Notes: generated by a model from the letters alone, not told the origin. A stretch of DNA of 64,000 nt from Catenulispora pinistramenti (GCF_018274385.1 NZ_JAAFYZ010000016.1:1-64000); one strand, 5' to 3'; counted from the first letter of the stretch, positions 1-14,435 are shown. Program-made: numbers and translations.

Positions 1-2
1 CC

Positions 3-3000
3 GAAGCCGACAACATCATCGCCCTCGTCGGCACCGGCATGCAGATCGCCGGCGACGCCATGCAAGGCCACTGGGGCGACGCCTTGCTGGGTGTCGGCAT
101 GCTCGGCCTGCAATTCGCCGGCGGCAAGGCTTTCGAGAAGTTCGGCGGCAAGGCGCTGGAGTCGCTGGGCGGCAAGGCCCGCTCGGCGGAGGGCAACCTC
201 AGGGCGATCGCCAAGTCCGACCCGGTGGACGTCGTCTCCGGCTGGATGCTGACCGACGCCACCGATGTGGAGCTGGCCGGCGTGCTGCCGCTGGTACTGC
301 GGCGGGCCTACGTCTCAGGGTACGAAACCGGACGGCTGTTCGGCGCGGGCTGGTCGTCCACGCTGGACCAGCGGCTGGCGGTGAACGAGGTCGGGATCCA
401 CTTCGTCGGCGACGACGCGCAGCGGCTGGACTACCCGATGCCCTCGGCCGGCCAGGAGGTCCTGCCCGAGCGCGGCGATCGCTGGCCCCTGATATGGGAC
501 CGGGACAGCGACGAGATCCGGATCTCCGATCCCTGGAACGGCCTGACCCGGCACTTCGGCGTCGTCCACTACCGCGACGAGATCGGCCAGATCAGGGACC
601 TGATGGCGATCTCGGACCGCAACGGCAACCGCGTCGTCATCGAGCGGGACGAGAACGGCACGCCGACCGCGGTCGTCCACGCGGCCTACCGGATCCTGGT
701 GGACACCTTGGCCACGGCCGCCGGACCGCGCGTGGTCCGGCTGCGGTTGGCGGACGGCAGCGAGGACGGCGCGACCGTCAAGTCCTTCCGCTACGACGAG
801 CGGGGCCGCCTGACCGGCGTCGTGTGGAACGCCTCGGAGCTGCCGTTCACCTACGAGTGGGGCGAGGACGACCGGATCACCGCGTGGCAGGACCGCTCCG
901 GCTACCGCTACGCCTACCACTACGACGAGTTCGGCCGCGTGGTGCGCGGCGAGGGCGCGTTCCTGGCCGGCACGTTCGAGTACGACCCGGAGAACCGGAC
1001 CACGGTCGTCACGAACTCCCTGGGCCACGCCACGACCTACATCTACGACGAGAACGGGCACGTCTGCTCCGAGACCGACCCGCTCGGCCACACCCAGTAC
1101 ACCGAGTCCGACCTGTACGACCGGGTCGTGCGGCTGACCGACGCCACCGGGGCGACCACCGCCTTCACGCGCGACGAGAACGGGGACGTCCGCCGGGTGG
1201 TCGCGCCGGGCGGGCTGGCCACCGAGCTGACGTACAACCGGTTCCACCGCGTGGTCCTGGCCGTCGGCCCGGACGGCGCGACCTGGCGGCGGGCCCACGA
1301 CGAGCGGGGCAACCTGGTCGAGGTGGTCGACCCGGCCGGCGCCGTGACCCGGTTCGAGCACACCGCCGCCGGCGCGCTGGCCGCGACGACCGATCCGCTG
1401 GGCGCCCTCACCCGGTTCACCACCGACGCCGCGGGGCTGGCATTGACCAGCACCGACCCGCTCGGGGCCGCCGTGCGGGCCACCCGCGACGCGGCGGGCC
1501 GGGTGCTCGCGCTGACCGATCCGGTCGGGGCGACCACGTCCTTCCGGTGGAGCGCCGACGGCCTGCCGGTGTCGCGCACCGGGCCCGACGGCACCAGCTC
1601 GCACTGGGAGTACGACGCCGGCGGACGGCTGGTGAGGTCGGTGAACGCGATCGGCACGGCCACCGTCTACGAGCCCGGGCCGATGGGCACGCTGATCGCC
1701 AGCACCGGCCCGGACGGCGTGCGGTACGCCTTCGACTACGACGGGGAGCTGCGGCTGCGGTCGGTGACCAACCCCGGCGGCGCCAGCTGGCGGTACGCCT
1801 ACGACGCGGCGAACCGGCTGATCGGCGAGAGCGACTTCATCGGGCGCACGCTCGGGTACGAGTACGACGCCGCCGGGGCGCTGTCGGCGCGGATCACCGG
1901 GCTCGGGCAGCGGATCGGGCTGGAGCGGGACGCCGCCGGCCGGGTCACCCGGCGTCAGTCCCCCGAGGGTGAATACGTGTACTGCTACGACACCGCCGGC
2001 CGGCTCGTGTCGGCGACCGGGCTCGGGGACGGCTCGGCCGATCTGGCCTACGAGTACGACCTGATGGGGCGGATCCTGTCGGAATCCGTCGACGGTCGGA
2101 GTACTCAGTACACGTATGACGCGGTCGGGCGCCGGATCCGACGGGTCACCGCGTCGGGGGTCGAGTCCACGTGGACCTACGATGCCGCCGGGCGGGCCGC
2201 GGGGCTGACGGCGGGGATGGGACAGCTTGAATACGCCTTCGACGCCGCCGGTCACGAGGTCCAGCGAGCACTCGGGGCGGCGGGGGCGGCCCAGGCTTGG
2301 CTGACCCGCGAGTACGACGTGGCCGGGCGGCCGGTGGCTCAGCGGCTGACCGCCGGGGCCGGGCTTGACGGGGCGACCGTGTTGAGCCGGTCCTGGGCCT
2401 GGCGGGCCGACGGTGTGCCCGAAGAGGTCCACGACAGTCTTCGGGGAACTCGTCGGTTCGTCTCCGATGCCGCGGGGCGCCCGACCGCGGTCTGCGCGCA
2501 GGGGTGGAGCGAGGCTTTCGCCTACGACGCGTTCGGCAACGTCACCGCTGCCGGTGGCGGTGGCGGTGCCGGTGGCGGTGCCGGTGGCGCGGCCACGGAA
2601 GCCGACGAGCCGTCGGTCACCTCCAGGGCCCTGATTCGCCAAGCCGGCCGGACCCACCACGACTACGACGACGCGGGCCGACTGGTCCGGACGACGCGCC
2701 GGACGCTGGACGGCCGGCAGAAGACCTGGCTCTACACCTGGGACTCGCAGGACCGCCTGGTCCAGGCCCAGACCCCGGAGCACGGCACCTGGCGTTACGT
2801 CTACGACCCGACCGGCCGCCGGACCGCCAAGGTCCGCCTGGGCGAGGACGGCCGCGGGGCGGAGCGGACGCTGTTCTCGTGGGAGGACTCCCGCCTGGCC
2901 GAACAGACGGCGCTGGGCCCCGACGGCACCAACGTCACGCTCACCTGGGACTACGATCCGGACACGTACCGCCCGGCCGCCCAGCGCCGGCGCAGTTGGG

Positions 3001-3767
3001 TCGACGGCGCGGAACAGGGCGCGGTCGACGAGGTGTTCCACGCCGTCGTCACCGACCTGGTCGGCACCCCCGCCGAGCTGATCGGGGCCGACGGGCACGT
3101 CGCGTGGCGCACCACCGGATCCCTGTGGGGCCGGACCGTCGACACCGCCGGCGAGGACGGCCTGGACTGCCCGATCCGGTTCCCCGGGCAGTACCACGAC
3201 GACGAGACCGGGCTGCACTACAACCTGAACCGGTATTACGACCCCGATACCGCGGCCTACCTGACGCCGGACCCGCTCGGACTGGCGCCGTCCCCCAACG
3301 ACCGCGGCTACGTCGTCAATCCCCTGACGTACGCCGACCCCCTCGGGCTCTACGAGGTGTCCGCGGAGGGGATCGACCATGTCATCAACGGCGTGGTCAC
3401 CAAGGACGGGAAGTTCGCGGGCTGGCACATGCACCCCGACCAGACCGGCGGGATCCCGGACAATCGGTTCATCAGCGGTAAAATGGTGACACGGGACGAC
3501 GGAAGCGTGAAGGTGGTCGACGGCACCGTCGGCCTGCGCTATCCGGACCACTCGGTGCTGCCGAAGGAGAGCACCGCGCACACCTTCTTCCCGGCCGACT
3601 GGACCAAGCAGGACATCATCGACGCCGGCAACCACGTCCTCAACAACGGCACGCTGCGCAAGCGCGGCTCGGCGATGACGGGCGAATACAAGGGCGTCAA
3701 GATCTTCGGCTACCTTGAGGTCGGGGCGGACCAGAAGAAGACCTTCTCGTCATGGTTCCCGGACTGA
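3..3767 (+). CDS. Rhs/YD-repeat polymorphic toxin with EndoU-like C-terminal domain, 5' end outside window
   Basis: The frame is open from the first bases, so the true start lies upstream. After a short Gly/Ala-rich stretch comes the DUF6531-type entry to the Rhs shell (SDPVDVVSGWMLTD). It is followed by about 1,000 residues of YD repeats (for example YEYDAAGAL, YTYDAVGRR), which form the toxin-enclosing cocoon. The core ends in the usual DPLGL motifs (DPLGLAPSPNDRGY, then YADPLGLYEV). The ~140-residue tip carries IDHVINGV, GWHMHP, TFFPADW and a Gly-rich end. This pattern fits the bacterial EndoU RNase fold, an RNA-cleaving toxin. The two His segments would be catalytic by family analogy. A small gene follows 43 bp downstream, as expected for toxin/immunity pairs. 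The Rhs assignment is firm; the EndoU call rests on motif spacing only. Confidence 0.88.
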   Translation, partial: EADNIIALVGTGMQIAGDAMQGHWGDALLGVGMLGLQFAGGKAFEKFGGKALESLGGKARSAEGNLRAIAKSDPVDVVSGWMLTDATDVELAGVLPLVLRRAYVSGYETGRLFGAGWSSTLDQRLAVNEVGIHFVGDDAQRLDYPMPSAGQEVLPERGDRWPLIWDRDSDEIRISDPWNGLTRHFGVVHYRDEIGQIRDLMAISDRNGNRVVIERDENGTPTAVVHAAYRILVDTLATAAGPRVVRLRLADGSEDGATVKSFRYDERGRLTGVVWNASELPFTYEWGEDDRITAWQDRSGYRYAYHYDEFGRVVRGEGAFLAGTFEYDPENRTTVVTNSLGHATTYIYDENGHVCSETDPLGHTQYTESDLYDRVVRLTDATGATTAFTRDENGDVRRVVAPGGLATELTYNRFHRVVLAVGPDGATWRRAHDERGNLVEVVDPAGAVTRFEHTAAGALAATTDPLGALTRFTTDAAGLALTSTDPLGAAVRATRDAAGRVLALTDPVGATTSFRWSADGLPVSRTGPDGTSSHWEYDAGGRLVRSVNAIGTATVYEPGPMGTLIASTGPDGVRYAFDYDGELRLRSVTNPGGASWRYAYDAANRLIGESDFIGRTLGYEYDAAGALSARITGLGQRIGLERDAAGRVTRRQSPEGEYVYCYDTAGRLVSATGLGDGSADLAYEYDLMGRILSESVDGRSTQYTYDAVGRRIRRVTASGVESTWTYDAAGRAAGLTAGMGQLEYAFDAAGHEVQRALGAAGAAQAWLTREYDVAGRPVAQRLTAGAGLDGATVLSRSWAWRADGVPEEVHDSLRGTRRFVSDAAGRPTAVCAQGWSEAFAYDAFGNVTAAGGGGGAGGGAGGAATEADEPSVTSRALIRQAGRTHHDYDDAGRLVRTTRRTLDGRQKTWLYTWDSQDRLVQAQTPEHGTWRYVYDPTGRRTAKVRLGEDGRGAERTLFSWEDSRLAEQTALGPDGTNVTLTWDYDPDTYRPAAQRRRSWVDGAEQGAVDEVFHAVVTDLVGTPAELIGADGHVAWRTTGSLWGRTVDTAGEDGLDCPIRFPGQYHDDETGLHYNLNRYYDPDTAAYLTPDPLGLAPSPNDRGYVVNPLTYADPLGLYEVSAEGIDHVINGVVTKDGKFAGWHMHPDQTGGIPDNRFISGKMVTRDDGSVKVVDGTVGLRYPDHSVLPKESTAHTFFPADWTKQDIIDAGNHVLNNGTLRKRGSAMTGEYKGVKIFGYLEVGADQKKTFSSWFPD

Positions 3768-3810
3768 GAAGCCCCGCCAGCCCTCGTATCTCTGGAAATG
3801 GAGCCGCCCC

Positions 3811-4224
3811 ATGCAGGGAAACACAGAGCCGGTCGGCGACCCGGAGCGCTCGGAGCGCCCGGAGCCCCAGCCGACCGGCTGGCGCTTCGGCCTCGACTTC
3901 GAGGACAGCGTGATCGCTCTGGAGTACCCGCCCGGGCAGGAGAACGTGGCGAAGGCCATCGAGTGGTACCTCGAGGGCCTGCCCCACGAAGACAAGGAGG
4001 CGGTGCAAGGCGTCCTGCGCGATTGGCACCGGCTCCTGGAGGAGCACGGGCCGCGCTACTCGTTGAGCACCACCAGCGCCGGGGCGATCCGGCAGGGACC
4101 GGACACGGTCCGGCTGAGCTCGCACTTCGACCACTTCGAGCCGGTGGTGATCACGAACACGATGTTCGAGGAGGCTGTGTCGGCGTATCAGGACTTCGTG
4201 GAGCACGACGACCGGTACAAGTAG
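3811..4224 (+). CDS. Candidate immunity protein for the upstream Rhs-EndoU toxin
   Basis: This 137-residue acidic protein belongs to no family I recognise. I chose ATG 3811 because GGAG lies 7 bases upstream; in-frame sequence further upstream overlaps the end of the toxin gene. It has no signal peptide or membrane segment, so it is probably cytosolic. Its N-terminus is Pro/Glu-rich, and the rest looks like a small alpha/beta fold (GWRFGLDFEDSVIALEY onward). Position and size are the main evidence: it is co-directional, 43 bp after the toxin stop, and small and acidic like most Rhs immunity proteins. The immunity role is inference. Confidence 0.6.
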   Translation: MQGNTEPVGDPERSERPEPQPTGWRFGLDFEDSVIALEYPPGQENVAKAIEWYLEGLPHEDKEAVQGVLRDWHRLLEEHGPRYSLSTTSAGAIRQGPDTVRLSSHFDHFEPVVITNTMFEEAVSAYQDFVEHDDRYK

Positions 4225-4420
4225 CGCTGCCCTGAGGGCGACGGCGAAACCGAGGGACCACGCGGTCTGCCACTCGGGCACGCGCTGGTCGGCAGCTACG
4301 CGGCGTTCAGCAGCGGCTACGGCCAAACCAAGAGCGCCGACCCGCACCACGCCTGAACCCCGTGCCGGGTCCGGTACCGCACGTGGGGCCCGCGCCGTGG
4401 CGCCGGCACCACCGCATCGC

Positions 4421-5578
4421 TCACTGCGACCGCGGACCGGCGTTCGACAGCACGAACCAGACCGTCTTGCCCGCGTCGCCGGGCACCACGCCCCAGCGGT
4501 CGGCCAGCAACTCGACGATCGCCAGCCCGCGGCCGGTCTCGGTGTCGGCCGTCAGCCCCGGCGAGGGGCGCACTTCGCCCTTGCCGTGGTCTCTGACCTC
4601 GACCACCGTCTCGGGGTGGCGGCGGCTGACCCGCAGCCCGACCGGGCCGCGGCCGTGCCGGACCGCGTTGGTCACCAGCTCGGAGGTGAGCAGGCGCGCG
4701 GTGTCGGCGTACTCGGTCAGCCCCCATGAGCGCAGCACGGCCGCGACGAAGCCCCGGGCTGCTCGCGGTGCCGTCGGGTCCGCTTCCAGGACCACAGAGG
4801 CCTGATGCGATTCCTGCTCGGCCTCCGGGAGGCCCAGACGGGTGAGCAGCGGTTCCTTGGCGATGTCCTGGCGGCCGGCCACCACGTCGGCCGCCACGTC
4901 CGGCACGCCCCGGGACTGGGCCCAGGCGTACTCGCTGAGCAGGACCAGCGATTCGGTGACGTCGATCGACAGCCGCTCGGCGAGGATCCCCTTGGCCTGC
5001 TCGACCGGCACCGCGTCGTCCAGCGCCGTGCGCAGGCCCATGGCCAGTTCGGCCTGCCAGGCCCGGTCCCGATGGTGGAGCAGGCCGCTGGCCGCCGCCG
5101 ACGCCATGGACGCCGCCAGCGAACCCCGGTCGCCGGCGATCGCCCCGGGGCTCTCGGACAGCAATGCCAGCACGCCCACTGTCTCCCCCCGCCAGCGCAT
5201 CGGCACGGCGTATTCCGCGGCGATCCCGCACGCCGCGGCAACCGGGCCCAGGGCCGGCCAGGGCAGTGCGGGCGCCGCGAAGTCGTCGCAGCCGGCCGGG
5301 CGGCCGCTGTGGTGGCAGTCGAAGGCCGGCCCCGAGACTTCGTCGAGTTCGTGGCGTATTAGCGTCCTGGCTTGCTCTCCGTGCAGCGCGGCGAGGTCGA
5401 TACCGCGCGGACCGCCGGCGAGGAACACCGCGGTCGCGGCCACGTCCAGTAATTCGGTGCACAGGGAGCAGAAGCGGTCCAGATACCCGCTGACGTCGAA
5501 GTCAGGGCCGAGCGTGTCAGTCAGCTCGACCAGGATCCCGTATGTTCGCGCGCTCGCGCCCGCCCCTGCCCCTGCCAT
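4421..5578 (-). CDS. GAF-ANTAR sensor/regulator fused to a C-terminal HATPase_c (RsbW-like) domain
   Basis: The protein has 385 residues from ATG 5578, which is preceded by GGGAG at 5-base spacing; the upstream in-frame ATG at 5629 lacks a comparable site. The N-terminal ~160 residues form a GAF sensor domain. Next comes an ANTAR-type three-helix RNA-binding segment with the typical VEQAKGILAER core. The last ~140 residues are a GHKL ATPase of the anti-sigma kinase type, with LLTSELVTNAVRHG as the N box and VRDHGKGEV and GRGLAIVELLADRWG as the G boxes. The protein could link ligand sensing and antitermination to partner-switching control of a sigma factor. Several STAS proteins encoded in the window are possible partners (inference). 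Confidence 0.8.
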   Translation of the reverse strand: MAGAGAGASARTYGILVELTDTLGPDFDVSGYLDRFCSLCTELLDVAATAVFLAGGPRGIDLAALHGEQARTLIRHELDEVSGPAFDCHHSGRPAGCDDFAAPALPWPALGPVAAACGIAAEYAVPMRWRGETVGVLALLSESPGAIAGDRGSLAASMASAAASGLLHHRDRAWQAELAMGLRTALDDAVPVEQAKGILAERLSIDVTESLVLLSEYAWAQSRGVPDVAADVVAGRQDIAKEPLLTRLGLPEAEQESHQASVVLEADPTAPRAARGFVAAVLRSWGLTEYADTARLLTSELVTNAVRHGRGPVGLRVSRRHPETVVEVRDHGKGEVRPSPGLTADTETGRGLAIVELLADRWGVVPGDAGKTVWFVLSNAGPRSQ

Positions 5579-5703
5579 CGGTGCTCCCGCATTCCGTCGC
5601 GGTCCTCGCCAGTTCATGGCGCCGGTCATTGTCTCGCGGCGGGTCGGGCGTGTCCGGCAATCGCATTATTCCGCCAATTTCGATAGCGGTGACTCCTTCT
5701 CGG

Positions 5704-9574
<3,871 letters not shown>

Positions 9575-9609
9575 CGTCTTCGTTCCTGTTCTCGTGGTTC
9601 TCGGACTTG

Positions 9610-10116
9610 TCAGGGCCGTCGGTCCGCCGCCGATGGAGCACGTTCGGGCATCGGCGGACCGGAGAAGCGGATGTCTTCGTGGGCGGTGGTGACCTGCTCG
9701 ACGTCGTCGGCGCCGTGCCGGGACAGCCAGGCGAGCACTCCGGCGACCGGGTGTTCGGGGGCTGACGCTCCGGCGGTGACGCCGACCGTCCGCGCCGCGC
9801 GCAGCCATCCGGGGTCCGCCTGCCCGGCGTCCTGGACCAGATGGGCCTGGCCGCGTACCTCGGGGGCGACGCCGTGCGCGGAGTACACGACGACCGCGCC
9901 GTCCGGCACATCGCAGAGCTCGTCCACGAAGACCGCGCCGCGACCGGCGAGGTCGGCGACCACGTGCGTGTTGTGGACGATCTGCTTGCGCACGTAGACC
10001 GGCGGACCGTACTGCTCGATCGCGTCCTGCACGATGCGGATCGCGCGCTCCACACCCGCGCAGTAGCCGCGCGGTGCGGCCAACAGGACCTTGCGTCCGG
10101 TTTCCTTCCCCGCCAT
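9610..10116 (-). CDS. Internally deleted IspH (HMBPP reductase) remnant or mini-protein
   Basis: Full-length IspH has about 310-340 residues; this one has 168. The N-terminal part is good: [11 protein letters not shown] with the first Fe-S ligand Cys19, HNTHVV (His48) and SAHGV (His81). After residue ~90 it jumps to the normal C-terminal segment ([10 protein letters not shown], then [16 protein letters not shown]). The missing central ~140 residues contain the other two [4Fe-4S] cysteines and the active-site Glu, so reductase activity is not expected. The frame is clean, and the gene keeps its operon position, 12 bp after the prenyl synthase and 35 bp before the shell gene. It could be a decaying gene or a repurposed small protein. 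Confidence 0.8.
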   Translation of the reverse strand: MAGKETGRKVLLAAPRGYCAGVERAIRIVQDAIEQYGPPVYVRKQIVHNTHVVADLAGRGAVFVDELCDVPDGAVVVYSAHGVAPEVRGQAHLVQDAGQADPGWLRAARTVGVTAGASAPEHPVAGVLAWLSRHGADDVEQVTTAHEDIRFSGPPMPERAPSAADRRP

Positions 10117-10128
10117 GGCGACCGCCCT

Positions 10129-11208
10129 TCAGCTTTCGCGGTGCGCGGTCGAGGTCAGTAACAGCTCGAGCTCCCCGCGGACCGCGGGGTCGGAGAGCGG
10201 CGCCGCCGCCAGCGCCTGACGGGCCTGCTCGACGCGCTCGTCGATCATGGCCTCCAAGGCCTTGCGGGCACCGGTCTCCACGATGATGCGGCGCAGCAGG
10301 GCGGCGCCCTCGACGGTGAGCCTGGGGTTGCCGTGCAGAGCGGAGATCTGCCTGGCCTGGTGCGCTGTGGCGCCGTCGCGGGCGAGCGCCACCAGCGCCG
10401 TCGGCTTGCCCTCCCGGAAATCGTCCATGTCGGACTTCCCGGTGACCTTGGGGTCGCCGAACGCGCCGAGCAGATCGTCCCGGAACTGGAACGCCTCGCC
10501 CAGCGGGCGTCCGATCGCGCCGAGTGCTGTGAGCACGGCCTGCGGAGCGCCCGCGAGCGCCGCGCCGATCTGGAGCGGGCCCTGGACCGTGTAGCCGGCG
10601 GTCTTGTAGCGGGCGACCAGCACGGCCCCGCTCAGCGATCCGCCGTGGGCCTGTTCCTCGGCGTCGAGGAACTGGCCGACGCAGACGTCCGCGCGCATCC
10701 TGGCGACGTACGGGTACGCGGCCCGCAAGCCGGCCGGGTCCAGGCCGCAGGTCTGGAGCATCTCGTCGGACCACATCGCCAGCAGGTCGCCGGCGACGAT
10801 CGCGGCGTTCACCCCGAAGCGGGTCGCGTCGCCCCGCCAGCCCGAGCGGGCGTGGATGTCGGCGAACTGCCGGTGCAGGGCGGGTTGGCCGCGCCGCATG
10901 TCCGAGGTGTCCATGATGTCGTCGTGGATCAGGCAGAAGCTGTGGAACAACTCGATCGAGGCCGCGGCGCGGATGATCTGCGGGCCGGGCTCGCCGCCGG
11001 CTCCGCGCCATCCCCAGTAGCAGAACGTCGGGCGCAGGCGCTTGCCCGGGCTCAGGACGTAGGAACGCAGCACACTGAAACACGGACGGGTGCCCGACTC
11101 GATCCAGCGGTCCCGCCGGGAGTCCAGGAATGCTCCGAGCTCGTCATCGACTTGGCGGCGGAAGCCCAGATCCGGCTGGGCGACTAGGGCGGTGATGCCG
11201 TGAACCAT
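10129..11208 (-). CDS. Trans-polyprenyl diphosphate synthase (GPP/FPP/GGPP class)
   Basis: This 359-residue all-alpha prenyltransferase condenses isopentenyl diphosphate onto allylic diphosphates in the cytosol. The first Asp-rich motif is HDDIMD (95-100) and the second is [11 protein letters not shown] (242-252); GKRLRP (55-60) binds IPP. GAGG lies 9 bases before ATG 11208. It is the first gene of the minus-strand operon leading to geosmin synthase, so farnesyl diphosphate is the most useful product here. The residues just before the first Asp-rich motif ([11 protein letters not shown]) do not settle chain length. Family 2B encapsulin loci are known to carry such synthases, so it may be a second cargo or a supplier. 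Confidence 0.92.
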   Translation of the reverse strand: MVHGITALVAQPDLGFRRQVDDELGAFLDSRRDRWIESGTRPCFSVLRSYVLSPGKRLRPTFCYWGWRGAGGEPGPQIIRAAASIELFHSFCLIHDDIMDTSDMRRGQPALHRQFADIHARSGWRGDATRFGVNAAIVAGDLLAMWSDEMLQTCGLDPAGLRAAYPYVARMRADVCVGQFLDAEEQAHGGSLSGAVLVARYKTAGYTVQGPLQIGAALAGAPQAVLTALGAIGRPLGEAFQFRDDLLGAFGDPKVTGKSDMDDFREGKPTALVALARDGATAHQARQISALHGNPRLTVEGAALLRRIIVETGARKALEAMIDERVEQARQALAAAPLSDPAVRGELELLLTSTAHRES

Positions 11209-11433
11209 GGGAACGACACCTCACTCTCCATCACTGACCGGTGACGCTACGGGGTCGCGATTCGGCGGGTCAACGAACCGGTCCCACCGCGTGGGACCGG
11301 CGCCGGCCGCCGGGCTTTCGGCGGGCGTGCCGAGGCCGCCGGACCGAACCGGGGTTCCGGCTGACGGGACGCGTCCTGGCCTGTGCCGCCTGCCGGTGAT
11401 GGCGTGGACCTCGGACTTCTTGAAGGAGGCGAG
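11209..11433 (+). promoter_or_regulatory. Divergent promoter region between the geosmin operon and dxs-ispG
   Basis: This 225-bp gap separates the starts of the two divergently transcribed isoprenoid operons and must hold both promoters. It contains the dxs ribosome-binding site GAAGGAGG (11422-11429), 4 bases before ATG 11434. No clear operator palindrome or -35/-10 pair could be assigned by eye. Confidence 0.5.
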
Positions 11434-13275
11434 ATGGCGCAGACCGACGTCCTCGGCGTCCGCACGGACATCCCGAGCGGCCCCGAGGAACTCAGGGCCC
11501 TGCCACCGGAGCGACTGCCCGCCCTGGCGGCCACGCTTCGCGCGGTGCTGGTCGAGCAGGTCCGCGCGAACGGCGGACACCTCGGCCCCAACCTGGGTGT
11601 CGTGGAGTTGACGCTGGCCGTGCACCGGGTCTTCGCCTCGCCGGCCGACCGGATCGTCTTCGACACCGGCCACCAGTCCTACGTCCACAAGCTTCTCACC
11701 GGCCGGGCCAGAGCCTTCAGGACACTGCGACAGGAGGGCGGGCTGTCCGGGTACCCCTCGCGGGCTGAGTCAGTGCACGACATCGTCGAGAACTCCCACG
11801 CCTCCACGGCGCTGTCCTACGCGGCCGGATTGGCCAGGGCCTGTGGGCTGCGGCATGAGGACCGCCGGGTCGTCGCCGTGGTGGGCGACGCGGCGCTGTC
11901 CGGCGGCCTGGCGTTCGAAGCACTCAACGACATCGGAGGCAGCGGCTGCCCGGTGGTGGTCGTGCTCAACGACAACGGGCGTTCCTACGCCCCGACGACC
12001 GGCGGTCTGGCCCGGCATCTGGCCAGACTGCGGGCGGGGATCGCGGACGCCGACGTCTTCGGCGAACTCGGCCTTGCCTACCTGGGTCCGGTCGACGGTC
12101 ATGATGTCGCGGCGGTGGAGCGGGCGCTGTCCGCGGCGGCCGCGCGGAACGGTCCGGTGATCGTGCACTGCGTCACCGTCAAGGGCAAGGGATATCTTCC
12201 GGCCGAGACCGACGAGGCCGACCGGTTGCACACGGTCGGAGCCCTCGATCCGGCTGCCGCCGGACACGCGGCCGGGCACGCGGCCGGGGCCGGGTCCGGG
12301 GCCGGCGGGTCGGCGGCGCCGGCGGCGCGCAGTTGGACGGACGTGTTCGCCGAGGAGATCGTGGGCATCGGGGCACGCCGTCCGGACATCGTCTGCCTGA
12401 CGGCCTCGATGCTGCGGCCGGTGGGGCTGCGGCAGTTCGCGGACCGTTGGCCGGACCGGGTCTTCGACGTCGGGATCGCCGAGCAGCACGCGGTCTGTTC
12501 GGCGGCCGGGCTCGCGCTGGGCGGGCTGCACCCGGTGGTCGCCGTCTACGCCTCCTTCCTCAATCGGGCCTTCGACCAGGTCATCATGGACGTCGCGCTG
12601 CACCGTCTGGCGGTCACCTTCGTCCTGGACCGCGCCGGGATCACCGGTCCGGACGGCGCCAGCCACCACGGGATGTGGGACCTGTCCTTCCTGGCGATGG
12701 TCCCCGGGCTGCGGGTCGCCGCGCCGCGCGACAGCACGCGGCTTCGCGCTCTGCTCGCCGAGGCGGTGGCCGTGAGCACCGGCCCGACGGCGGTGCGGTT
12801 CCCCAAGTCCGGCGTCGGTGCCGACGTGCCGGCGATCGGCCGCCTGGACGGTGTCGACGTGCTGTACGACACCGGCCGGGACGTCCTTCTCGTCGCCGCC
12901 GGCCCGGTCGCCCCGGCCTGCGTCGAGGCCGCGGCGCTGCTGGCCGCGTCGGGCATCGGCGCCAGAGTCGTCGATCCGCGCTGGATCCTTCCGGCGGACC
13001 GCACCGTCGTACGGCTGGCCGCCGAGCACCGGCTGGTCCTCACCGTCGAGGACTCCGGCCGCGGCGGCGGGATGGGCGCGGCCCTGGCACAGGCCGTGGC
13101 CGACGCCGGAATCGGCACCCGGGTCCACAGCCTGGGCCTCCCGCGCCGATTCCTGCCCCACGGTGAGCGCGCGGCGCTCCTGGCGGCCCACGGATTCACC
13201 GGCGCGGCGCTCGCCGAGGCGGCCCGACGCGCGTTGGCGGGCGCGGTTCCCCAACCGGAAATGAGGGCTTCGTGA
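11434..13275 (+). CDS. dxs: 1-deoxy-D-xylulose-5-phosphate synthase
   Basis: The enzyme condenses pyruvate and glyceraldehyde 3-phosphate to DXP, the entry step of the MEP isoprenoid pathway, using thiamine diphosphate. The product has 613 residues, close to the family norm. ATG 11434 is preceded by GAAGGAGG, whereas an in-frame ATG 51 bases upstream has no such site. Recognisable elements are [13 protein letters not shown], the ThDP motif [31 protein letters not shown] and [10 protein letters not shown]. The gene overlaps ispG by one base (TGATG), so translation is coupled. Next to a complete prenyl synthase/geosmin operon it looks like a dedicated precursor-supply copy. Actinomycetes often have a second housekeeping dxs, not seen here. 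Confidence 0.95.
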   Translation: MAQTDVLGVRTDIPSGPEELRALPPERLPALAATLRAVLVEQVRANGGHLGPNLGVVELTLAVHRVFASPADRIVFDTGHQSYVHKLLTGRARAFRTLRQEGGLSGYPSRAESVHDIVENSHASTALSYAAGLARACGLRHEDRRVVAVVGDAALSGGLAFEALNDIGGSGCPVVVVLNDNGRSYAPTTGGLARHLARLRAGIADADVFGELGLAYLGPVDGHDVAAVERALSAAAARNGPVIVHCVTVKGKGYLPAETDEADRLHTVGALDPAAAGHAAGHAAGAGSGAGGSAAPAARSWTDVFAEEIVGIGARRPDIVCLTASMLRPVGLRQFADRWPDRVFDVGIAEQHAVCSAAGLALGGLHPVVAVYASFLNRAFDQVIMDVALHRLAVTFVLDRAGITGPDGASHHGMWDLSFLAMVPGLRVAAPRDSTRLRALLAEAVAVSTGPTAVRFPKSGVGADVPAIGRLDGVDVLYDTGRDVLLVAAGPVAPACVEAAALLAASGIGARVVDPRWILPADRTVVRLAAEHRLVLTVEDSGRGGGMGAALAQAVADAGIGTRVHSLGLPRRFLPHGERAALLAAHGFTGAALAEAARRALAGAVPQPEMRAS

Positions 13276-14435
13276 TGCCTGGTCAGACGTTCCTCGGACT
13301 GCCTCGGACCCGCCCGGCCGGGTCCGAGGCCCAAAGCGTGCTCGCCGCGCGCCGGCCTACGCGGCGCCTGCTGGTGGGCGACGTGCCGGTCGGCGGCGGC
13401 GAACCCGTCAGTATCCAGTCGATGACGACGACCGCCACCGCGGACGTCGAAGCCACGCTCCGGCAGATCGCGGAACTCACGGCCGCGGGCTGCGACATAG
13501 TCCGCGTCGCGGTTCCCACTCAGGACGACGCGGACGCGCTGAGCACGATCGTCCGCAAGTCCACGATCCCGGTCATCGCCGACATCCATTTCCAGCCGCG
13601 CTACGTCTTCGCCGCCATCGACGCGGGCTGCGCCGCGGTGCGGGTGAATCCCGGGAACGTCAAGCGGCTCGACGACAAGGTGGGCGAGATCAGCCGGGCC
13701 GCCCGCGAGAGGGGAACCCCCATCCGGATCGGGGTGAACGCCGGTTCCCTGGATCCGCGGCTGTTGGCCGAGCACGGCCGCGCCACACCCGAAGCGCTGG
13801 TGGAATCGGCGCTGTGGGAGTGCTCCCTGTTCGAGGAACACGGCTTCACCGATCTGAAGATCTCCGTCAAACACCACGATCCGCTCACGACGATCGCGGC
13901 CTACCGCCTGCTGTCAGAGCGCTGCGACTATCCGCTCCATCTGGGCGTCACGGAGGCCGGGCCGGCGCTTCCAGGCAGTATCAAGTCCGCCACCGCGTTC
14001 GCGGTTCTGCTCAGCGAGGGGATCGGGGACACGATCCGGGCGTCCCTGTCGGCTCCGCCGGTCGAAGAGGTCAAGGTCTGCACCCACATCCTGCAGTCGC
14101 TGGGACTGCGTCCGCGAACTCTGGAGATCATCTCGTGTCCGTCGTGCGGACGCGCACAGGTCGACGTGTACACCTTGACCGCCAAGGTCGAAGCCGCCTT
14201 CGACGGCTTCCCCCATCCGCTCAGGATCGCGGTGATGGGCTGCGTGGTGAACGGTCCCGGCGAGGCCCGCGAGGCCGACCTCGGGGTGTCCTGCGGCAAC
14301 GGCAAGGGACAGATCTTCGTGGGCGGCACAGTGATCCGGACCGTTCCCGAGGGACACATCGTCGAGGCCTTGGTCGAGGAGGCGCTGCGGCTGGCGGAGA
14401 CTGATCCGGCGGTGCGCGCCGGCAGTGATGGATGA
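13275..14435 (+). CDS. ispG: 4-hydroxy-3-methylbut-2-enyl diphosphate synthase
   Basis: This Fe-S enzyme of the MEP pathway turns MEcPP into HMBPP. The 386-residue product starts at ATG 13275, overlapping the dxs stop; a GTG one codon earlier is an alternative. The N-terminal TIM-barrel half has [14 protein letters not shown] and [14 protein letters not shown]. The C-terminal half carries the cluster ligands in [11 protein letters not shown] and [10 protein letters not shown]. Electrons would come from ferredoxin or flavodoxin. The next pathway enzyme, IspH, appears in this locus only as a shortened reading frame, so an intact ispH elsewhere must complete the pathway. Confidence 0.95.
   Translation: MPGQTFLGLPRTRPAGSEAQSVLAARRPTRRLLVGDVPVGGGEPVSIQSMTTTATADVEATLRQIAELTAAGCDIVRVAVPTQDDADALSTIVRKSTIPVIADIHFQPRYVFAAIDAGCAAVRVNPGNVKRLDDKVGEISRAARERGTPIRIGVNAGSLDPRLLAEHGRATPEALVESALWECSLFEEHGFTDLKISVKHHDPLTTIAAYRLLSERCDYPLHLGVTEAGPALPGSIKSATAFAVLLSEGIGDTIRASLSAPPVEEVKVCTHILQSLGLRPRTLEIISCPSCGRAQVDVYTLTAKVEAAFDGFPHPLRIAVMGCVVNGPGEAREADLGVSCGNGKGQIFVGGTVIRTVPEGHIVEALVEEALRLAETDPAVRAGSDG

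Noticed and set aside
315-3635. 1,100-codon open frame antisense to the Rhs gene
   Set aside because: It is a GC-rich shadow: composition is Arg/Gly/Pro/Val without domains, and the plus-strand YD repeats are unmistakable.
10333-11187. Long open plus-strand frame over the prenyl synthase gene
   Set aside because: Antisense shadow of a gene with clear DDxxD-type motifs; no start signal or product.
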